Source: Limnochordia bacterium
GTDB lineage: Bacteria; Bacillota; Limnochordia; DUMW01
Length of the DNA stretch: 10,647 nucleotides
Assembly: GCA_023230925.1 (NCBI GenBank)
Contig: JALNWK010000071.1
Location: 1 to 10,647, forward strand
Direction of reading: 5' to 3'
The position numbers and the translations under genes were made by a program. Under the pieces are notes generated by a model, which worked only from the letters and a program-made list of their open reading frames with translations, was not told the DNA's origin and did no database searches. Shown here one piece after another: positions 6,666-10,647 of this stretch; the first letter of the stretch is position 1, and each line of letters opens with the position of its first letter.

Positions 6666-7862
6666 ATGAACTATAATTTCGATCAAGTGTTAGATCGGCG
6701 GAACACAGGTAGCGAGAAGTGGGACTTTACTGAAGAAGTCTTTGGCCGTGCCGATGTTTTGCCAATGTGGGTTGCAGATATGGATTTTGCTTCTCCTCCC
6801 GAGGTAGTGGCGGCAATACAAAGGCGGGCTGCGCATCCAACCTATGGCTATACTGGTGTCTCTATGTCATACTATCAATCAATTATTGGTTGGATGGAGC
6901 GACGACATGGGTGGATAATTGAGCCAGATTGGATCGTAACCACACCGGGAGTAGTCTGTGGATTAGCGATGGCGGTTCTTGCCTTTACAGAGAAACGGGA
7001 TGGGGTTATTGTCCAGTCTCCGGTTTATCCCCCTTTTTTCCGGGTTGTGGAGCAAAATAAACGCCAGATCCTCAACAATCAACTAATACGGGCGGGAGAT
7101 CGCTACGAGATAGACTGGGATGACCTCAAAGTGAAGCTTGCCTCCGGGGCGAAGGTGTTACTGCTGTGTAGTCCCGCAAATCCCGTCGGTCGGGTATGGT
7201 CCCAAGAAGAGCTACTACGTTTATCAAGCATGTGCATGGAACATGGGGTGCTCATTATCTCCGATGAGATTCATAGCGACATTGTGTATTCATGGGCGCG
7301 GCATACCCCATTGGGTTCACTAAACGAGGACATCAGCAATAGCTGTGTTACCTTTGTAGCGCCAAGCAAAACCTTTAACATACCGGGATTGTCCACATCG
7401 GTGGCGATTATTCCCAACCCTAAGCTAAGGGAGCGCTTCAAACAGGTTCTTAGTATGACCGGGCTAGGAGGGGCCAATTTGTTTGGTCTTACGGCCCTGG
7501 AGGCTGCATATACCTATGGTGGCCCTTGGTTAGATGCTCTTATGCCGTACATTGAGGGTAACCTCAAATACATGGAGGAGTATGCAGACTGCCGGCTGCC
7601 TGGGATTCAGGTTGTTCCGACAGAGGGAACCTACGTGATTTGGCTTGATTGTCGGGGTCTTGGATTGGAACCCGACTACTTAAGGCGGTTTATGTCTGGG
7701 CACGCACGGGTTGGGCTAAATGATGGAGTATCCTTTGGCCCAGGGGGCGAGGGATACCAGCGGATTAACATAGCAACTCCTAGGTCCATTCTCTTCCAGG
7801 GTTTGAGCAGGATAGGGGATGCGGTAGACAGGTTGCGCTCGGGAGAGATCAAAGGGGCCTGA
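6666..7862 (+). CDS. patB: PatB/MalY-family PLP aminotransferase / cystathionine beta-lyase
   Basis: Fold-type I PLP enzyme of the MalY/PatB family, usually a C-S beta-lyase acting on cystathionine or cysteine conjugates to give pyruvate, ammonia and a thiol. The 398-residue product has normal family length. Seen: the family N-terminus NFDQVLDRRNTGSEKWD, VLPMWVADMDFASPPEV, HPTYGYTG, the SPANPVGRVWS and SDEIHSDI active-site segments, and SKTFNIPGLSTS with the PLP lysine at K235. I start at ATG 6666, which matches family N-termini; an in-frame ATG at 6651 has no ribosome binding site, while GGTGG at 6653-6657 is a weak one for 6666. Whether the true role is methionine synthesis, cysteine desulfhydration or transamination cannot be told from sequence. 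An 8-bp inverted repeat (7843-7850 with 7863-7870) spans the stop but lacks a T-tract. Confidence 0.92.
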   Translation: MNYNFDQVLDRRNTGSEKWDFTEEVFGRADVLPMWVADMDFASPPEVVAAIQRRAAHPTYGYTGVSMSYYQSIIGWMERRHGWIIEPDWIVTTPGVVCGLAMAVLAFTEKRDGVIVQSPVYPPFFRVVEQNKRQILNNQLIRAGDRYEIDWDDLKVKLASGAKVLLLCSPANPVGRVWSQEELLRLSSMCMEHGVLIISDEIHSDIVYSWARHTPLGSLNEDISNSCVTFVAPSKTFNIPGLSTSVAIIPNPKLRERFKQVLSMTGLGGANLFGLTALEAAYTYGGPWLDALMPYIEGNLKYMEEYADCRLPGIQVVPTEGTYVIWLDCRGLGLEPDYLRRFMSGHARVGLNDGVSFGPGGEGYQRINIATPRSILFQGLSRIGDAVDRLRSGEIKGA

Positions 7863-8601
7863 GATCTCTCAAACACCCAAGTCTTGGGATTTGGTCAAAG
7901 CTGACAGAAACATCGATAGCAAGCGGATCGAGATGGGCAATAGCGGCTTTGAAAAGGCCCGAAGAGCCGGTACGGAAGAGGTGTTTTGAGCATCAAAATG
8001 AGCAAGCATGCGCTTGCTGGGATCGTGAGAGAAGGTCGAGACTTTTAGGCTGCCATTCCCCAGAAATGTTGAGTGCCAAACACACCCCTAAGCCCATCTA
8101 CCGTTACCTGTTCTCGTGCTGCTAAGGCTTCCTACGAACGTCGGTGTGAGTGCTTGTAACAGAGTAGATGGACTATTGAAGGAAGTCGATTATCTTCCGG
8201 TGGGTCGGGATGGTCCTGCTTTCTTGCCGCACTTTGTCGAGGCCAAAGTAGCCTTGAGTAATCCCTGCCCACCCCCCAAAAAATCAGCATTTCTAATCAT
8301 CCTAAAGGCTCCCTTCTAGTGTACTGAAGAGCACGGTGGCATTTTTCCTCGGCAAAAGAGTACAGGTGCTTGCCCTCGCAGCAAAATGGGTATTTCGGTG
8401 TTCAATAAGGCCTAGTGATTCCTGAAATCATGACGTGCCCCCGTACAGGACCAATCCGCCGATTCGCCAAGTTAGGGACTAGATGCTGCCTAGCCCAGAG
8501 TACGACCAGGTGCAGCAAGTGAGGGGAAATCTGGACGCTTCGGCACAGAAAGGCCAAGTTAAAAATCTTCTTCCTGTGGACGCCTAATTCGAAGCTTTAA
8601 G
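7863..8601. other. 739-bp region without a recognisable gene
   Basis: All frames are interrupted or lack family features and a ribosome binding site. The longest plus frame (8116-8319) and several open minus-strand stretches show nothing I can recognise. A hairpin AGCAAGC (8001-8007) with GCTTGCT (8012-8018) stands alone without a T-tract. The region separates two convergently arranged genes, patB and the minus-strand gene at 8602, and most resembles decayed accessory DNA. I see no tRNA, CRISPR array or complete mobile element in it. Confidence 0.55.
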
Positions 8602-9375
8602 TTATTCCTCTTCAATAGAGGCCTCATTACTCTTGTTGGTTCTCACTAACCTTAAGATGTCCTCAAATACCGCTTGTGTTTCATCAGGATTCTTCATGTT
8701 AAAGATAGTAATTCCGTCTCCTGTCTTAAGACAGATAAAAGGCGGTCTTTGGGTGTTGACAAACAGCTTAACCGACCCAAACTCCGTCGTCCTGAAATGA
8801 CCTTTCAAATTCGGACCAAGAGCAGAACCGTTGGTGCGCATTTTGATAGTAGGTAATTCTTCCGTTAACTTCACACTCTCGATGGAACTCCAGGGATAGA
8901 CCTCACCGTACATACCATGGATCTGCACACCTTCCTCAAGAAAGGTCACCTTTGTTGCCTGGGATGAAAAGAACATTAGAACAGCAACAAAGATTAATGT
9001 GACAACGACAATGGCAGTAGGTACAGCCAGTTGTCTAACTGCTCCCTTATGCAGTTTTCCATGTGGATCATATAGATTTCCATCATATTTTTGAGCCCTG
9101 ATCAGCAGGTATATAGTGGAAATGCAAAAAAGGACAATTACAGGCGATACCCCGGGCTTTAACCCCAAAGCATGCAGTATGCCCATCACAATTAGAACAC
9201 CGCCATTGATATAGGAGTATATCCCCACCAGACGCCCAAGGCCTTCTGTGTCCACATGCACCTGTTTTCCTTTTGGCATAGTATTGTAGCCTGCAATGAG
9301 GAAATACCATTTAAATACATGTATGGCTAGCCCAAGGGCAAGAAAGAACCCACCGATTAGAAAATAGAACCACAT
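8602..9375 (-). CDS. Membrane protein with N-terminal DUF3784 and C-terminal bacterial PH-like domain
   Basis: Function unknown. The 257-residue product begins with a DUF3784-type module: a first membrane helix (residues 3-21), the signature FKWYFLIAGYNTMP (21-34), then helices near 49-70 and 77-92. A fourth helix lies at about 114-137. The remaining 120 residues look soluble and match the style of bacterial PH domains (bPH_5 type): YPWSSIESVKL, RTNGSALGPNLKGHF, FGSVKLFV and a final GITIFNMKNP block, ending in an acidic tail. I chose ATG at 9375 because AGGAGG (complement of 9382-9387) lies 6 bases upstream; a TTG at 9381 would touch that site. It stands alone between two decayed regions, yet the frame is intact with good start signals. 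Domain names are from pattern recognition, not a search. Confidence 0.85.
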   Translation of the reverse strand: MWFYFLIGGFFLALGLAIHVFKWYFLIAGYNTMPKGKQVHVDTEGLGRLVGIYSYINGGVLIVMGILHALGLKPGVSPVIVLFCISTIYLLIRAQKYDGNLYDPHGKLHKGAVRQLAVPTAIVVVTLIFVAVLMFFSSQATKVTFLEEGVQIHGMYGEVYPWSSIESVKLTEELPTIKMRTNGSALGPNLKGHFRTTEFGSVKLFVNTQRPPFICLKTGDGITIFNMKNPDETQAVFEDILRLVRTNKSNEASIEEE

Positions 9376-9984
9376 GGTCAACCTCCTGTCATATTAGAAC
9401 CTGATCTCCCTGGTAAACCCTGATTTTCATTATCTGCAGAACAGCTCCACTTTAATCTCGCGTTGGCCTGTTTTTACCAATCGAGCAAACCTTTTGTCAG
9501 ATAGGTCCTTTGCAGAGGGCGTAAGTCTCGCCTTGGGAATGATAAAAGCGGCCTGAGTGTGGAGCAAATCACGTGCTTATATACCCATTTCCTGTTATCT
9601 GAGGACGATCTTGCGGTCCAGAGGAATATGCCCCAGGACAAATGTCCGTGGGATGCGCCACATAAACCCAATGCTCTTCTTGGTCGGTAATCCGCTTCAT
9701 TGGTTCTTTAAGTCTAATCATAGAGTCACCGTCTACCCATGTCAAGCAAGGCTACTCGTATCGCATGAGGTCCTTGACTCCGAGCCCGACCACCTTCATC
9801 GGTTTCCATCGAGTGAACCTTTTGGCCAGATTATGTTGAGCGCTCGATGCGGAAAATTAAGGTTGCCAATTCTATTCGCTCCGAGAATTATCCCTATGTC
9901 ATACCCTCCTTACCTGCTCAAGATCGTCCACAACCCACCTAACTCCTACGGCACAACTACTACCTACGGGGGAAAAGGATCTTG
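9376..9984. other. Decayed region upstream of the DUF3784/PH gene
   Basis: This stretch should contain the promoter of the minus-strand gene, but I find no convincing one. TAATAT (complement of 9391-9396) is too close to the start codon to serve. A minus-strand frame of 90 codons (9569-9838), broken by one internal TAG at 9752-9754, looks mildly protein-like (for example NLAKRFTRWKPMKVVGLG), and a second frame runs over 9434-9660 with further stops. Neither matches a family I know. It may be the wreck of a mobile-element or accessory gene. Confidence 0.4.
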
Positions 9985-10440
9985 GTTCAACCGACCAATA
10001 CGCCTTATTCTACTAATCCTTCCCAACGAGCAGGAAAAATGGAACAGGTACATGGATAAGTATCACTATCTTGGTTTCCGGTGTTTTGTCGCCGATTCAA
10101 TGAAGCACGTAGGCTACCATAAATCGTAGTCTGATTGGCTGGGGAACAGTGGCTAAGGCCTGGGATGCATGGATTGGCAGGTCAGAAACACAGCAATGGC
10201 AACGACTACGCTATCGTGTGAACAACCAATGTATTCCTATTCTCCCCACCGTTCGGATCAGGACCCAAAACACTAGCATTGAGTCTGAGAGGAGGTTTAG
10301 TGGCGCTTATATGGTTATTTACTAGCTGTATAGCCTACTTACGATGGGTAGCGGTTGTCTTTTCTGTTTCGTCCAGGACAAGAGATTTAGTTGCGTGTCT
10401 GTACTGTTCTTACATCGTTATCATATATCCCCGACGAGTT
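9985..10440 (+). pseudogene. Frameshifted remnant of a DUF4338 (DruA-family) gene
   Basis: The translation carries the ordered hallmarks of DUF4338 proteins, split over different frames. The first frame gives WNRYMDKYHYLGFRCFVADS (HYLG at 10064-10075) and stops at 10127-10129. After a shift to the next frame, 10119-10325 reads NRSLIGWGTVAKAWDAWIGR (WIGR at 10170-10181) and then VNNQCIPILPTVRI (from 10218), matching the family pattern of a VNN...ILP.VR block. That frame stops at 10323-10325. FVQDKRFSC and CLYCSY further on (about 10367-10420) resemble the C-terminal ETFVDP.RF.GTCYRAANW block. At least two frameshifts and internal stops make it non-functional. DruA is a component of the Druantia anti-phage system, but many relatives are stand-alone, multi-copy and linked to mobile elements; no DruB-E partners are present. 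The N-terminal part is missing or unrecognisable. Confidence 0.7.
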
Positions 10441-10464
10441 GATTGTGCCCAAAACCCATCCCCT

Positions 10465-10528
10465 CGGCAAGATTTCGTCGTGAGTGATCCAGCCCCTCTT
10501 CGGTAAGATTATAAGTGAGTGATCCAGC
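10465..10528. repeat. Tandem pair of short direct repeats, insertion-sequence-end-like
   Basis: GTGAGTGATCCAGC occurs exactly twice, at 10480-10493 and 10515-10528, 35 bases apart. The preceding sequence is also similar (CGGCAAGATT at 10465 and CGGTAAGATT at 10501). On the minus strand the unit reads GCTGGATCACTCAC. Repeated TGGATCAC-like units near an element end are a feature of IS21-family termini, where they act as transposase-binding sites; this assignment is by analogy only. The second unit overlaps the edge of the right contig-end repeat. Confidence 0.6.
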
Positions 10529-10644
10529 ACTTCCGCAACAGGGTTCGAAATGACCCTAATGTAAACCAGTCGGGCATTGCTATTGTTTTTGGCGGTTGAA
10601 AAATCTGGGGGAAGAGACAGGACCCCCTTTCCCCCAAAGAATGT
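10524..10644. repeat. Right copy of the 121-bp inverted contig-end repeat
   Basis: Reverse complement of positions 1-121 with one difference; three further bases (10645-10647) extend past the start of the left copy. Similarity ends within the second GTGAGTGATCCAGC unit, so on this side the boundary of the shared sequence coincides with a putative element-end motif. No coding frame is recognisable. It most likely marks where a dispersed repeat ended the assembly. Confidence 0.9.
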
Positions 10645-10647
10645 AAC

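Noticed and set aside
8116..8319. 67-codon plus-strand open frame
   Set aside because: No ribosome binding site, no recognisable motif and low-complexity proline/lysine ending; most likely a chance frame in decayed DNA.
9391..9396. TAATAT as the -10 box of the minus-strand gene at 8602-9375
   Set aside because: Transcription would start inside or next to the ribosome binding site at 9382-9387, and the -35 spacing would be only 15 bases.
9557..10129. 190-codon open plus-strand frame as an intact gene
   Set aside because: Only its last 45 or so codons resemble a known family (DUF4338). The first 140 residues have no family features or ribosome binding site, and the homology continues in another frame beyond its stop.
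9985..10440. A functional Druantia defence locus
   Set aside because: The DruA-like gene is frameshifted and no DruB-E or helicase partner genes occur in the window.
1..10647. A linear plasmid or phage with terminal inverted repeats
   Set aside because: There are no replication, terminal-protein, capsid or conjugation genes; the interior is core metabolism and tRNA charging. A contig broken at a dispersed repeat is simpler.

Overview
The window looks like one complete contig from a draft genome or metagenome bin of an anaerobic, low-to-mid-GC Bacillota (Clostridia/Limnochordia-like) bacterium. This rests on four things seen in the sequence: strong AGGAGG-type ribosome binding sites including one driving a TTG start, a tRNA-sensing T-box leader with a serine specifier, a four-subunit ferredoxin-dependent pyruvate oxidoreductase, and a DUF3784/bacterial-PH membrane protein of a type common in Bacillota. 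The genus cannot be read from the sequence.

Layout. Positions 1-121 are repeated almost perfectly (120 of 121 bases) and inverted at 10524-10644, so the contig starts and ends in the same dispersed repeat. Next come a sigma-A-type promoter and a short, attenuator-like leader in front of glyA (282-1535). A 188-base gap leads to the tightly packed porCDAB cluster (1724-4791), then a serine T-box leader (about 4805-5022) and serS (5049-6323), closed by a long palindromic terminator. After a hairpin-rich intergenic region lies a PatB/MalY-type C-S lyase gene (6666-7862). All six-plus genes to this point are on the + strand and look intact.

The right third is different. The interval 7863-8601 holds no recognisable gene. 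One intact minus-strand gene (8602-9375) encodes a four-helix membrane protein with a C-terminal PH-like domain. From 9376 to the end the sequence is decayed. It contains a frameshifted DUF4338 (DruA-family) pseudogene at about 9985-10440 and a pair of short direct repeats resembling the ends of an IS21-type element, next to the terminal repeat.

How the genes fit together. GlyA interconverts serine and glycine and supplies one-carbon units. SerS charges tRNA-Ser. The PatB-type lyase releases pyruvate from cysteine or cystathionine. PorCDAB oxidises pyruvate to acetyl-CoA with ferredoxin as acceptor. A serine/pyruvate/C1 theme is therefore plausible, but that is inference from neighbourhood. 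The genes themselves are ordinary and no undescribed multi-gene system is evident. The points most worth a second look are the DUF4338 relic, the inverted terminal repeats, the glyA leader, and the T-box placed 13 bases after porB, where its terminator may also end the por operon.
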